Assembly: GCA_034440615.1 (NCBI GenBank)
Contig: JAOTOM010004325.1
Location: forward strand, 160,001 to 224,000
Direction: 5' to 3'
Origin: Ashinkailepas kermadecensis
Taxonomy: Eukaryota > Arthropoda > Thecostraca > Neolepadidae
Length of the DNA stretch: 64,000 nt
In this document: piece by piece, positions 34,264 to 44,849 of the stretch
How the letters are laid out: each line of letters opens with the position of its first letter
Position numbering within the stretch: position 1 is the stretch's first letter
Notes under the pieces: generated by a model
Told to the model about the DNA's origin: nothing
The model's database searches: none
The model's input: the letters and a program-made list of their open reading frames with translations, nothing else
Position numbers and translations under genes: made by a program

Positions 34264-34282
34264 TGGTGGCAGCGGTGGGATT
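34264..34282 (+). promoter_or_regulatory. Primer binding site, tRNA-Leu type
   Basis: TGGTGGCAGCGGTGGGATT begins one base after the LTR. It matches the complement of the 3' end (with CCA) of a common eukaryotic tRNA-Leu, as I recall it. Confidence 0.8.
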
Positions 34283-34512
34283 GACAGCTTTCGGATCGTC
34301 TGACTCGCACGACGGGAGCCAGATGACTCGATTGAGTGTTGTGGCGGACTGAGGAGCGGAGGATGTGAGTCGCCGGAATCCTGTCGTCGGAATCCTGTCG
34401 TAACGGTGTGTAGTGACACTTATGACTTGACTCGGTGTGACGCGCGAGTACACCCACTTACACAAGAGGATGGCGTGCAAGAGATGAGTTGAGGAGTCGC
34501 AAACAAGATGAA

Positions 34513-34915
34513 CGGCCATGGGAAGATGGCGGCCCGGCCGGATAAAGAGTCGGGTGATGGTGCTTCTGTCGCCTAGCAACGGTAGACTGCAGCAAAGCAC
34601 CTTCAATGCTCGTTGCGTGGCAGCTGACGGGAGTCGCGAAGGTGCACGGCCATGGCAAGATGGCGACCCGACCAGGTAAAGTTGGGTGAGGGTGCTGCTG
34701 TCGCCTAGCAACGGTAGAATGCAGCAAAGCACCTTCAGTGCTCGTTGCGCGGCAGCTGACTGGAGTCGCGAAGGTGCACGGCCATGGCAAGATGGCGACC
34801 CGGCCAGGTAGAGTCTGGTGAGGGTGCTGCTGTCTCCTAGCAACGGCAGGCTGCAGCAAGGCGCCCCCAGTGCTCGTCTTCGCGCCAGCTGACAGGCAGG
34901 ACTCGTCGCTAGCAA
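34513..34915 (+). repeat. ~133-bp leader tandem repeat, about 3 copies
   Basis: The segment starting CGGCCATGGVAAGATGGCG recurs at about 34513, 34647 and 34779. Each copy holds CCTAGCAACGGYAG and GCAGCAARGC blocks. It sits in the untranslated leader between primer site and gag remnant. Confidence 0.85.
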
Positions 34916-35096
34916 CGGGCGATTTTCAGCGTCGGAACCGTGAGTGCCTTGTCAAGGCGAGGAATATATGTCGTTCAATGAGGCGTGTGGCATGATGCAG
35001 TCGAGCCAGATGCATTTGGATATTGGAAGTGTCGAGTGATGAGTATAAGCCGTGTTCACAGGTCTCTCTTGTGGAAGCCCAGTAGGTACTAACAGA

Positions 35097-35429
35097 ATGG
35101 AACCCAGGTTTGCGATGGTTGGTATGCCAAGTTTCGACGGAGATGGCTCGGTGGAGATATTTTTAGACGACTATGAGAGGAGGGTAGCCGAACTAGAGGT
35201 CCGAGCTCAGACTAGAATCAGGTCAAGTGGACCTGTGCGTAGGCCGCGAAAGTGTTACGCCTGTGGCCAGCCTGGTCACATGAGGTATAACTGTGACAAG
35301 CGAGATGTTAGGTGTCCGAAGTGCGGCTGCCAGGGGCACGTGCCGGAAGTGTGTGGGAGGTATTCGGGAAACTTTCACGGGTCTATCCGATGGGGGGGGG
35401 GGGCGACCCGAACCAGTCAAAGGCGGTGA
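35097..35429 (+). pseudogene. Gag remnant with two CCHC zinc knuckles
   Basis: It starts at an ATG (MEPRFAMVG) and keeps a short gag-like N-terminal piece (FLDDYERRVAELE). It then passes almost directly to nucleocapsid zinc knuckles CYACGQPGHMRYNC (CX2CX4HX4C) and CPKCGCQGHVPEVC. Nucleocapsid binds element RNA for packaging. The capsid core expected between them is missing, so this is an internal deletion product. The frame ends shortly after, in a GC-rich tail with a G10 run near 35392. Confidence 0.8.
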
Positions 35430-35487
35430 GGAGTAAGCTGGGATGATGTGATCCCGGAAGGGACAAAGAGACCTGGAGAGAAACCGA

Positions 35488-36134
35488 GTGAGTGAGGTCA
35501 ATTACTGGATACGTCTGCACGGGAGCAGACAGGCGATTCTAGTGCATCATAACAGGCTGCATCCAACAACCGCTCAGGTGACCAGGGATGCAGTGCCTGG
35601 ATGTACAGCTGGTATAACAGACACGCCAGCAGGACGTGGCTTGAGCGTGGATGATGAGAGGCAGGGCTTCGGTGTGCCGCTCGCCCCGGCGTCTGGGGTT
35701 GGGTCATCCGCACCACCCGTTCGATGTGGCATATTCCGTCTTGGCGTGCTGGAATCTGGAGGCGCAGGGGTTCACGTCCTTCCTCCGGAAGCACCGCTCT
35801 CGGAACTCGCGTCGTTGGGAAAGTGGGGATCTCGGCGTGGATGCGTTAGCGACTGGTGGTGCCGACAGTAACAGCGGCGATCTGGGTCCCGGGAACCCAA
35901 GCAACTTCCGTTCTGAGGGAAGAAGGGGATAGGTGGCCCGCTGTCAGGAGAGAACCGGCGTTGATGGGCACTGCGGTTAGCTTAGGAATAGAATGCCCTG
36001 ATGTCCCATCCGTAGAGGGAGTGGGGTCAGAGACAGATTACCCCGGGTATGGACTTCCCCCGAGTGTACCACCAACTGTGTTGCGACGATTGAGTCGGGT
36101 TAAGCGAGCTCCTGGCTGGGTGTTGTTAGAATAG
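35488..36134 (+). pseudogene. Integrase C-terminal and pol tail remnant
   Basis: At the start of this stretch VNYWIRLHGSRQAILVHHNR resembles the end of Ty3/gypsy integrases. In another frame the region ends VPPTVLRRLSRVKRAPGW, like the basic tail of gypsy pol proteins. No catalytic residues remain. At least one frame change separates the two pieces. Confidence 0.6.
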
Positions 36135-36675
36135 TCGTTAGTTACAGTGTATGATGTGAGGTTGGGCGATGTTAGATTAAGACGCTAATGGACGAATTGT
36201 TGTTAGAACAGCCGCTGGTTACAGTGTAAAACGTGTGTGATGTGAGCACCTGGTTGCGCGATGTAGAATAAGATGCTAGTGTACCAATTGTTATAACTAG
36301 CGTCGTGCGGAAAATGAGGATCCCGCCGGGGATGCGTTAGTGGATGGGCGGTTTGTTTCGGGTCTACACCACATTGTCAAACTGTGTAATGTCTGCGCGG
36401 ATTGTGGAACGCTTCAGTCGTTGGCGCACCTATGGCGAGTGCTAGATGCCTTGTGCTGAAATCTAGTGCGTATCCTATTAAGACTTGCGACGGTCTTGCG
36501 CAGTCGTGACATCAGTGTTTGTGTTGCGGATAAACCCGTTGCCATGCTGCTGACGACCACTTGTGGCGATAGTTCGAACAGCGTGGCGATACATCGTGTG
36601 TCATTTCGCTCCGGCGTCATGTCTTGGTCGTGAGTGTTGAGTGCGTGTGCACTTCTTTTTTCAAGGTTTATAGGG

Positions 36676-36873
36676 TGTAGACGGGTGACGTCATGGTCCC
36701 GCGCGTCGCCTTGGCGACGCGTGCCTTCCCATTGGCTTGTTGGTTTCGCGCCGAAATACCCCGGCCACGGGAGTGTGAGAATAAAACTGGCCGCGGGCGG
36801 ACGTGCGGTCCGCCCGCGCGGTGTGAACTTTAAATCGGTCATACGTGTTTGCAATTCGGACCCAGCGACTACA
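36676..36873 (+). repeat. 3' LTR of the 2.8-kb element
   Basis: 198 bp, nearly identical to the 5' LTR. The purine tract before it (TATAGGG) is short. CTGA follows directly at 36874-36877. Confidence 0.93.
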
Positions 36874-36877
36874 CTGA

Positions 36878-37834
36878 TATGCGACAGTCGGCCGTCCGTT
36901 TGCCAACTCTGGCAGCTGTCGGCTGACGGCGTGCAGTTCTGGCAGCTGACGGCTGACGGCGTGCAGCTCTGTCAGTTGCCGCCTCTCAAGTTATATTCAT
37001 GGTATTCAGGCTCTCGCCGCCGTTGTTGAACAGCTAGGGCGTTCCAGGACGGACCGCCCAGTAAAAACGCAAACTAACATCCTGTCTCTCAGAATGCGAA
37101 AAACATAGGTCGATAGGTTTATTTAATCCTCCGATTCGAGCTGTGACAGTTTCACCTCGATCAGATGGACGATCACTGAGTTACCTGCTTCAACATTTTC
37201 GTTAGATTACGAATGGCCATGTTTAGCGCCTTAGGTGCATTTCCAAGGACAATAATTTCAGTATTACAATAGTGGACATTTCCGAGTTGGCATTGGACTG
37301 AAGAATGTCTGAGCTGATTTTGATTTGCTATTTTTCGAATTTTCAACCATTGATATTGTGAACTTAGGTAACCTATCGTGACCTTCTTATGATGGCAGTG
37401 ACCATTTTCTATTTTTCTTTCACAATAAGCTTTGATAAGTTGTATCAGTTTGTGCAATTTTTTGGAGATAGATACCTTCCATAAATACATTATTTTGTTT
37501 TGTTTCCTAAATTCCTATACCCATATTCCGTACTTGGTCATCCAAGCATGTGCATCAATTTAGCCACAGTTGATATCACATTCCAGATTCACTGCACATG
37601 AAGGTGAAAAGGCATCAAAGAGCTCTTTCAGTAGATATTCAAACCAACTTCGCCAAGTCAAGGTGTTGTCACCAGATTTAGCCAAGGTAAGCCACCCTGC
37701 TACCCAACTGTCTGGCAGACGCCGCGCCACCTGTGCCGGCTCCGGCAGCGCCTCTGGCGGCGTCGGCTCGCAGCTTCTTCTTGAGACTGTCCATCGGAGA
37801 ACACGTCACGGTGCGGGCTAGGTTGGCTACCCAG
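36878..37834. other. No recognisable gene; small 30-bp repeat
   Basis: CTGGCAGCTGWCGGCTGACG recurs at about 36910-36985 in two to three copies. The remainder is AT-rich and featureless, with a short CG-richer patch near 37720-37780. Confidence 0.6.
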
Positions 37835-38078
37835 CATCCAGTATGGTGTGGGCTGGGTGGGCTATCCAGCCTCCAGTGCGGTGTGGGCTGGGTGGGCTAT
37901 CCAGCATCCAGTATGGTGTGGGCTGGGTGGGCTATCCAACATCCAGTGCGGCGTGGGCTGTGTGGGCTATCCAGCATCCAGTATGGTGTGGGCTGGGTGG
38001 GCTATCCAGCATCCAGTGCGGCGTAGGCCGGGTGTGCCATCCATCATGGTATGCCGTGTGGGCTGGGTCGGCTATCCA
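37835..38078. repeat. 35-bp minisatellite (left part of a split array)
   Basis: The unit is approximately GGTGTGGGCTGGGTGGGCTA plus TCCAGCATCCAGTAT. It is the 28-bp unit found at 43895-44235 with an extra CATCCAG duplication. The array is interrupted at 38079 by a MITE. Confidence 0.93.
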
Positions 38079-38268
38079 CAGGGGTGTTGTTTTATATACC
38101 TTTGAAGGGGCAAGTGTCCCTCAGTGTTGGCTTGCCCCTCCCCTCCCCCACCACAACACCTTCATCTTTTAGCATGAGACCATATGGGGTGTGCCTCCAA
38201 TCCATTTCGGCTTGCCCATTATCTTCATGTAATTTGCCCCCCCGAAAAAACAGCAATCAACACCCATG
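38079..38268 (+). mobile_element. hAT-type MITE family A, best-preserved copy
   Basis: 190 bp with termini CAGGGGTGTTG and CAACACCCATG, 10 of 11 inverted matches. Flanking 8-bp GCTATCCA is identical at 38071-38078 and 38269-38276, although the surrounding array also contains that string. TIR sequence and 8-bp duplication fit hAT transposases acting in trans. No coding capacity. After it a short remnant of the minisatellite runs to 38304. Confidence 0.85.
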
Positions 38269-38304
38269 GCTATCCAGTATGGTAGGGCTGGGCGATGTAC
38301 CCAG

Positions 38305-38558
38305 TGTTCTGTGTTGGACTTTCGGTCTTCACTTTGACATCACTAGATACTCTGTACTGGATTTGTGGTGTTCCGGTGTTCAATCTGACACCTCTAAAGC
38401 CCGGCGGCTACGCTCGTCTGACCGGCCGGCATGACCGGCCCACTGTCCGGTCACGCTCAGTCTCCGATAGAGTCACCCGGCGAGAGCTGCAGCGTTTGTG
38501 TCGTGGTACCTCAGCACACGAATCGTATACGCACTCCGCACCAAAGAATATCGCAACA
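38305..38558 (+). repeat. 5' LTR of the Ty3/gypsy element
   Basis: Begins TGTTCTGTGTTGGAC and ends TATCGCAACA. 254 bp, same length as the 3' LTR. Confidence 0.95.
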
Positions 38559-38576
38559 TGGCGCGGTCGGCAGGAC
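38559..38576 (+). promoter_or_regulatory. Primer binding site, tRNA-Ser-like
   Basis: TGGCGCGGTCGGCAGGAC follows the LTR directly. It resembles the complement of a tRNA-Ser 3' end, with two transition differences from the insect form I recall. Confidence 0.65.
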
Positions 38577-38707
38577 GAGGAAATTTGGTGAAACTGTGAT
38601 ACGGGAAAATTCGACGTGCGATCAGTGATTATTTCCGGTAGAGTGCGGGAGTCGGAGGCGTCAGTGAGAGAGCGATAATTTTTGAGGATAAGTTCGGGGG
38701 CTGTCGC

Positions 38708-40318
38708 TTGCTCACCCACATCGACGAGATATCGCCACCGGAGCAGAAAGCGGCACTCCTCGCCGTCCTAGATGACGACTGGGCCCGCGTCGTTCGCTTT
38801 GGCCTACCGATTTCGGCCGACGCCAGCATGGCTGATGTCATCCAGTCCATGCACGCCTACCTCCGTCGACAACGCAACGTCGTCATCGACAGACAGGATT
38901 TCAGTTCGAGAATGCAGGAGCCGGGCGAATCTGTCGAGGAATATGTGTGCGCGCTGAAGGAAATCGCCGCATGTTGTGACTTTTGTGAAAAATGCATCAA
39001 CGACAGATTTCGTGACCACCTAGTGATTGGAAGCAGTGATAATGAAGCGCGTCGACGCATACTCGAAACACCCGACCTGACATTCGAGAAAGTGCTGGAC
39101 ATCTGTCGAGCTTCTGAGTGCGCGTCGAACAACAGCTCTGTGATCCGGGGCCCCGCCAATGTCAGCAGAGTGTCGCACTACAGACGTGACCGCAGCCGCC
39201 GCCGGCCCGGCGGTGTGGAGCAGAGGCCCACTGCCACCTGTGGGCGGTGTGGTGCGACGCAGCATCGTAACGCCAGTGATTGCGCTGCGCTCACCCGCAC
39301 CTGCAACCTGTGCCACGCCCGCGGTCATTTTGCAGCCGTCTGCAGGAACCGGGCGGCGCGCGGGGCCGGCAGTCCAACCCGCGCCCGTCAACGGAGCACC
39401 AGCCGCGCGGACAGCGCCACCTATACACGCAGCGCCGCTCGCGGCCACCAAGGAAGGCCAGCTTCCAGACCTCGCCGCCGCATGGGAGCAGTCTGCACGG
39501 AAGCAGACTACAGTGACGACAGTGGTGAACTGAAACAGATAGCAGCATTGATGAATGTGTACGTGTCTGATGTACGCCTTCAGGGCATCTCGTTGAAGCG
39601 GTCCCCGCAGATAAATCTGCAAATGCAACACCGCGACGGACGCAGTGCGATCAGTACCTGGACACCAGATACCGGCGCAGAAATTTCTGCGATATCGCGA
39701 AAGCACGCGGAAGAAATGGGGGTCAACCTAGCCCACCTGACTCCGTCTACAACGACGCTCTGGACGGCGGATGGCAGGAAGATGCGCTGCATGGGCACCT
39801 GCGACCTGACCCTGCAGCTGGGAGACACTGTGTGCACAGTGGAAGTGTCAGTGCTGGAGTCACTCCACTCACCACTCCTCTCGTGGCACGACTGCGTGAA
39901 GCTGGGCATCCTGTCAGCGAATTTTCCGCAGCAGATCTGTCGCCTACAGATCGGGAAAGCTGCAATTCAACCGGGAAATCAGCGTTCGTCGTCCGCCTGC
40001 AGCAGAATCCCCGTAGCAAAACAGCGATGCAAAACTACTTCCCGCGCACCGGCGCGTTCAGCCACCCGCAGCGTGAGTGCTCCGGCAGCAGCTGGGAGGA
40101 AACCCGACCCCGCGCGTGCCAGCCGACACCAATCAGCCAGTCCTGGCGACAGCGCAGGACCACCCGCTTGGATCCTGAAATTCAAGCGTGGAGGAGGTGG
40201 CACACCGTCCGCACAGGAGCGTCAGAGGCATTTTGAAGCTCTGAAGGCCGAGTTCCCGCGCGTGTTTGTCAGCTCTGCGGGAAATGGTGGCAGAGCCAAT
40301 GAAGATCGAGCTCACTGA
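38708..40318 (+). CDS. Gag-protease polyprotein, no ATG at the open-frame start
   Basis: Gag forms the particle and protease matures it. Residues about 1-140 resemble the retrotransposon capsid C-terminal half (FSSRMQEPGESVEEYVCALK). Two zinc knuckles follow: C178-X2-C-X4-H-X5-C and C199-X2-C-X4-H-X4-C (CNLCHARGHFAAVC). A basic linker leads to the aspartic protease with PDTGAEISAIS (Asp321 catalytic) and the LLSWHDCVKLGIL strand near the domain end. The open frame begins with TTG, so the true start is upstream or the N-terminal capsid half is deleted. It overlaps the pol frame by about 53 bases (40266-40318). Pol is in the +1 frame, as expected if a translational frameshift is used. This half of the element has no internal stop. 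Confidence 0.85.
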   Translation: MLTHIDEISPPEQKAALLAVLDDDWARVVRFGLPISADASMADVIQSMHAYLRRQRNVVIDRQDFSSRMQEPGESVEEYVCALKEIAACCDFCEKCINDRFRDHLVIGSSDNEARRRILETPDLTFEKVLDICRASECASNNSSVIRGPANVSRVSHYRRDRSRRRPGGVEQRPTATCGRCGATQHRNASDCAALTRTCNLCHARGHFAAVCRNRAARGAGSPTRARQRSTSRADSATYTRSAARGHQGRPASRPRRRMGAVCTEADYSDDSGELKQIAALMNVYVSDVRLQGISLKRSPQINLQMQHRDGRSAISTWTPDTGAEISAISRKHAEEMGVNLAHLTPSTTTLWTADGRKMRCMGTCDLTLQLGDTVCTVEVSVLESLHSPLLSWHDCVKLGILSANFPQQICRLQIGKAAIQPGNQRSSSACSRIPVAKQRCKTTSRAPARSATRSVSAPAAAGRKPDPARASRHQSASPGDSAGPPAWILKFKRGGGGTPSAQERQRHFEALKAEFPRVFVSSAGNGGRANEDRAH

Positions 40319-43164
40319 AGACGCGGTCCCTTACGCCCTGACCAGCGCACGCAACGTAGCGTTCTGCTGGAGGGATGACGTGCGCCGGCAGATAGATGAG
40401 CTCTTGGAGCACGACATTGTCGAGCCTGTGGACTACCCGACCGAGTGGTGCTACGGCCTTGTTCCTGTGCCAAAGATGGACTCCGACGGCAAAATATCCG
40501 GCTGCCGTATCACGGTGGACTTTACCAAACTCAACCGTTTCGTGAAGCGGCCGCCTCACCCCGCGAGAACTCCACAGGACGCGGTAGCATCGATCTCAAC
40601 CGGCACCATGTACTTCACGAAATTGGACTGCAAGGCCGAATATCACCAGATCGCCATCAGAATGGAGGACCGCGACCTCACGTGTTTTATAACGCCGTGG
40701 GGGCGGTATCGCTACAAGCGAATGCCTATGGGTGTCACACACTCCGGCGACGTGTACAACCGGCATGGTGACGCTGTGTTTGGTGACGTCACCAACACAG
40801 TGAAGGTGGTGGACGATGTGCTGTCCTGGGACGACGTCTACACCACGCATCTTCACCACATCTGGACGGTGCTGAAGAGATGCGACGACTACAGCGTCAC
40901 ACTCAACCCAGCGAAATGTCAGTTCGCTGAAGAGAAGGTCGACTTCTGTGGGTTTACCGTCAGTTCTGACGGCTACACGGTGGACATGAAGAAGGTCTGG
41001 GCCACGCGCGATTTTCCGCAACCCAGCAAAATCACCGATTTGCGATCGTTTCTCGGACTTGCAAATCAGCTAGGATCGTTCCCAGCCGAGATCGCGATGG
41101 CTGTGGAACCGCTGCGGCAGCTGTTACGCCCCCGCAACGCCTGGTTGTAGACCTCCGTACACAGAGAAGCGTTCCAGAAGGTGAAGGAGGCGCTGGTGTC
41201 GCCCCCTACCCTGGATTTCTTCAACCCGAAGCGGCGCACGATCCTGGAGACGGACGCCTCACGTGTCGGCGGACTCGGATTTTGTCTCCGCCAGCTCGAT
41301 GACATCGGAAGATGGCGCCTCATCCAGTGCGGGTCCTGTTTCCTGACTGACGTGGAAACGCGATACGCCGTGATCGAACTGGAGCTGCTGGCCTTGACAT
41401 GGGCGTGCAAGAAAACCGACGTGTACATCAAAGGCATGCAGCAGTTCGAAGTACTCCTGGACCACCGGCCGCTCATCCCCGTGTTAAACACGAAGACACT
41501 GGCGGAAATATAAAATCCGCGACTGCAACGCCTTAGGGAGAAACTCATCCCGTACAACTTCGTCGCCAGCTGGAGGCAGGGAAAACTCCACATCATCCCG
41601 GACGCGCTCTCACGCGTGCCAGTAGACGATCCCTCGGGGGATGACGAAGAGGCGGAGCGCGACGTTGGACACCACATCCGGAGCCTGCTCGCTCGTCTCA
41701 CGTCCGACGTCGGAGAAGACGGCATCAGCCCGTTCAAAGACGTAGCCCTGGATGAAGTGCGAGCCGCCGCTGCGAGAGATCGGGAAATACTCGCACTCAA
41801 GGACGCGATTGTGAACGGATTTCCGGAGCATCGGAGTCAACTGGACCCCCTGGTGCAGCTCTACTGGAGCTGCACAGACCGACTCGCCGTCGAAGACGAC
41901 CTCACCGTCTGCGGCCAGCGCCTGGTGATCCCCAAAAGTCTGCGACGGACCACACTGGAGCGGCTCCACACAAGCCACCAAGGCATCGAGCGCACCAAAC
42001 GGCGCGCGCGACAAGTTGTCCACTGGCCACAGCTCGAGAAACAAATCGGCGATTTTGTCGCCGCCTGTGAAGCGTGTCAGCGCCACCTGCCCAGCCTGCA
42101 GAAAGAGCCGCTGGTCGCGGAAAAAACATCGTCTCGTGTTTTTCAAGCTGTCTCCGCTGATTATTTTTCCTGGGCCAGACATACCTACTTAGTCTATGTG
42201 GATAGACTCAGCGCCTAGCCGTTCGTGTTCCACATCGCCGGAGACGCATCAGCCAGAGCCCTCACGTGGAGCCTCCGCAAGATCTTTCGGCCCCAGACTC
42301 TGAGAACTGACGGCGGCGGACAGTTCTCGGCGCGACACACGCGAGACTTCCTGAACCGGTGGGGCGTGGAACATCAGATCTCCACCCCTCGCTACCCCCA
42401 ATCCAACGGTCACGCAGAATCAGCTGTAAAAAGCGTCAAGAGGCTCGTCCAGAAATCTACCAGACACGGCGACCTCGACACGGATGACTTTGCGCACGGG
42501 CTGCTGGAGTTGCGTAATACTCCGCGAGCAGACGGCCATTCACCTGCGCAAACTCTCTACGGCCACCCCCATCAGATCAGCCGTACCAGCGTACCACCGC
42601 GCGTTCGCCACGCAATGACAGCAGGCTGCCGACGTCTGCGACGCCAAGACGGTGCTGCTGCAAAAGCGGACCGAGGAGCACTACAACGCGACAGCGCGGC
42701 CACATCCGCCTTTGCGCGTCGGCCAGCATGTCCTGATCCAGGACAGCAAGACCCGTGTGTGGGACCGCACCGGCAACATCACTGCTGTCGGGGAGAGGCG
42801 CGACTACATGGTCAAACTCCCGAGTGGTCGCCTCCTCTGGCGGAACCGACGGTTCCTGCGGCCTCAGCGTGCCTTCATCGCCGAGACGGCGGCCCCTTCA
42901 GCACTATCAGCCGCGCAGCCGAGCCCACATACGCGGCAAGCGTCCGAGCCTGCACTGCAGCCGCGAGTAGCACCACCTGCACTGCACCGTGAGACGCCCG
43001 CAACATCTGGTTCATCAGCACAGTCGGCAGCTGGCGTGTCCGCGGCACCGACCTGGACAGAGGGAGCACCAGAGCTGCGGCGCAGCACCCGACGGCGGCA
43101 GCAGACCAAACAGCTCTCCGTCAGCTGGGGAATGAAAACCTATCACATGATTCCGGAAGTCTGA
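40266..43164 (+). pseudogene. Pol: reverse transcriptase, RNase H, integrase, with three stops and a frameshift
   Basis: RT shows the catalytic aspartate in FTKLDCKAEYHQI (D121 from 40266) and VVDD (181-184) in place of the usual YVDD or FVDD, plus CFITPWGRYRYKRMPMG. RNase H follows with ETDAS, ELELLALTWACKK and LLDHRPL. Integrase has the zinc-binding HTSH...CEACQ region, then DYF, RTDGGGQFS and HAES, the last two spaced D-35-E. In-frame stops at 41148-41150 (TAG), 41511-41513 (TAA) and 42216-42218 (TAG) interrupt it. The frame shifts near 42640-42655, and the last part (42652-43164) carries the GQHVLIQD and SGRLLWRN C-terminal motifs. Two of the stops stand where related proteins have tryptophan, which fits G-to-A decay. 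Confidence 0.9.
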
Positions 43165-43631
43165 ACCAGTCTGTTCATAACCGATCCGACTGTGAACTGG
43201 TCGGGAGAGACGCGGCGATTTCATATCGCATGAATTGCCATTCGAGTGGATGGTGTACATTCTTTGAATATTTTCTTGCGACTCAGTGCATTACCTATCC
43301 GCGATGTTCATCGCTACTGTGTCGCAGCGCGATAGTGCTGTCAGCAAGTACGTTAGCGTGAAATTATTCAGTGTGAGCTGATTGTTTTCTGCAGGACATG
43401 ACTCCATTGCCTCGCTCACAGTGGTTTCCGTCGATGCTGACGAAGTTTTCGATACATTTTATGTTTCGTCGGATATAATTTCTGGCACTCAAGAAAGCTT
43501 TTATTTTGCTTTCATTCTTTTTCTCTAGGTTCTTGGTCAGGCGTGCGACGTGCGACTTAGTAACTTTGTCAGACACATCTCCCTTGCTCGCCAATGTTCA
43601 TGTGTCTTGGAAGGAGGTGGAATGTTGTCTT

Positions 43632-43640
43632 GGGGGGAGG
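43632..43640 (+). promoter_or_regulatory. Polypurine tract
   Basis: GGGGGGAGG lies directly against the 3' LTR start, the primer for plus-strand DNA synthesis. Confidence 0.85.
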
Positions 43641-43894
43641 TGTTCTGTGTTGGACTTTCGGTCTTCACTTTGACATCACTAGATACTCTGTACTGGATTC
43701 GTGGTGTTCCGGTGTTCAATCTGACACCTCTAAAGCCCGGCGGCTACGCTCGTCTGACCGGCCGGCATGACCGGCCCACTGCCCGGTCACGCTCAGTCTC
43801 CAATAGAGTCACCCGGCGATATCTGCAGCGTTTGTGTCGTGGTACCTCAGCACACGAATCGTATACGCACTCCGCACCAAAGAACATCGTAACA
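43641..43894 (+). repeat. 3' LTR of the Ty3/gypsy element
   Basis: Begins TGTTCTGTGTTGGAC and ends CATCGTAACA, followed at once by CCCAG, the target-site duplication. Confidence 0.95.
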
Positions 43895-44235
43895 CCCAGT
43901 ACGGTGTGGGCTGGGTGGGGTGCCCAGTACGGTGTGGGCTGGGTAGGGTATCCAGTACGGTGTGGGCTGGGTGGGGTATCCACTGCGGTGTGGACTGGGT
44001 GAGGTATCCAGTACGGCGTGGGCTAAGTGAGATATTCAGTACGGTATGGGCTGGGTAGGGTATCCAGTATGGTTTGGGCTGGGTGGAATATCCAGTACAG
44101 TGTGGGCTGGATAGTGTATCCAGTACGGTGTGGGCTGGGTGAGGTATCCAGTACGGTGTGGGCTGAGTGAGGTATCCAGTACAACGTGGGCTGGGCGGGG
44201 TATCCACTGCGGTGTATACTGAGTGGGATACTGGA
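43895..44235. repeat. 28-bp minisatellite (right part of the split array)
   Basis: The unit GGTGTGGGCTGGGTGGGGTA plus TCCAGTAC is repeated about 12 times. It continues the array at 37835-38304 across the retrotransposon. Confidence 0.93.
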
Positions 44236-44419
44236 CTAATTCCCGCATTGCAAAGGCTTTTATATGGACTGGGTTCTACTATATTATGCTACGATTGGTT
44301 AACACAATTTTATTTGTGCATGCGAACACTTGCATACAAGCAATCCAACGCAATTTAGAACAATGCAATATAAACATTCACGGATGTGACCAGATTTGTG
44401 CACGCCAATTTGAGTATTC

Positions 44420-44612
44420 GAATGTATGAGTACGTGAGTGTCTGCGTGTCGAATGCATGAGTACGTGAGTGTCTGCGTGTCGAATGTATGAGTACGTGAG
44501 TATCTGCGTGTTGAATGTATGAGTACGTGAGTATCTGCATGTCGAATGTATGAGTACGTGAGTATCTGCGTGTCGAATGTATGAGTACGTGAGTATTTGC
44601 GTGTATCAACAC
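44420..44612. repeat. 31-bp minisatellite, about 6 copies
   Basis: The unit is TGAGTACGTGAGTATCTGCG plus TGTCGAATGTA. Open frames on the minus strand here are repeat products. Confidence 0.93.
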
Positions 44613-44849
44613 TTGAGCTTGCGCGTCCGAACATTTCGGATGTGAACATTAGCGCCCGCGAATATAGGTGCCACCAAGTTTGCGATCCGAGTATTCACCT
44701 TGGAACAATTGCGCTTACGACCATCTGCACACGATCTATGAACTCCCGTCCATTTGTACACGAATTATGAACGGTCCAATCGTGCATGAGCTATCAGGCT
44801 CCTGGAACCCCGACTGGCGTGTCCGTGAGGCGCAGCCCTATACCAGTAT

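Larger units (their letters stand above)
34065..36873 (+). mobile_element. Non-autonomous Ty3/gypsy-type LTR element, 2.8 kb
   Basis: Two 198-bp LTRs (TGTAGACGGG...GCGACTACA) differ at three to four positions. The 4-bp sequence CTGA flanks both ends (34061-34064 and 36874-36877) as the target-site duplication. A tRNA-Leu-type primer binding site follows the 5' LTR. The interior holds a tandemly repeated leader, a gag remnant with two zinc knuckles, and an integrase C-terminal tail. Protease, RT, RNase H and the integrase core are absent. Near-identical LTRs around a gutted interior suggest a fairly recent insertion mobilised in trans. Confidence 0.87.
38305..43894 (+). mobile_element. Ty3/gypsy LTR retrotransposon, 5.6 kb, complete ends, defective pol
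   Basis: Two 254-bp LTRs differ at seven positions (about 2.8%). A perfect 5-bp target-site duplication CCCAG lies at 38300-38304 and 43895-43899. Primer site, gag-protease, pol in the order RT-RNase H-integrase, and a polypurine tract are all present. This order is that of Metaviridae-type elements. Pol contains three in-frame stops and a frameshift, so the copy is not autonomous. About 470 bp between the end of pol (43164) and the polypurine tract is untranslated. It sits inside a minisatellite. Confidence 0.95.
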
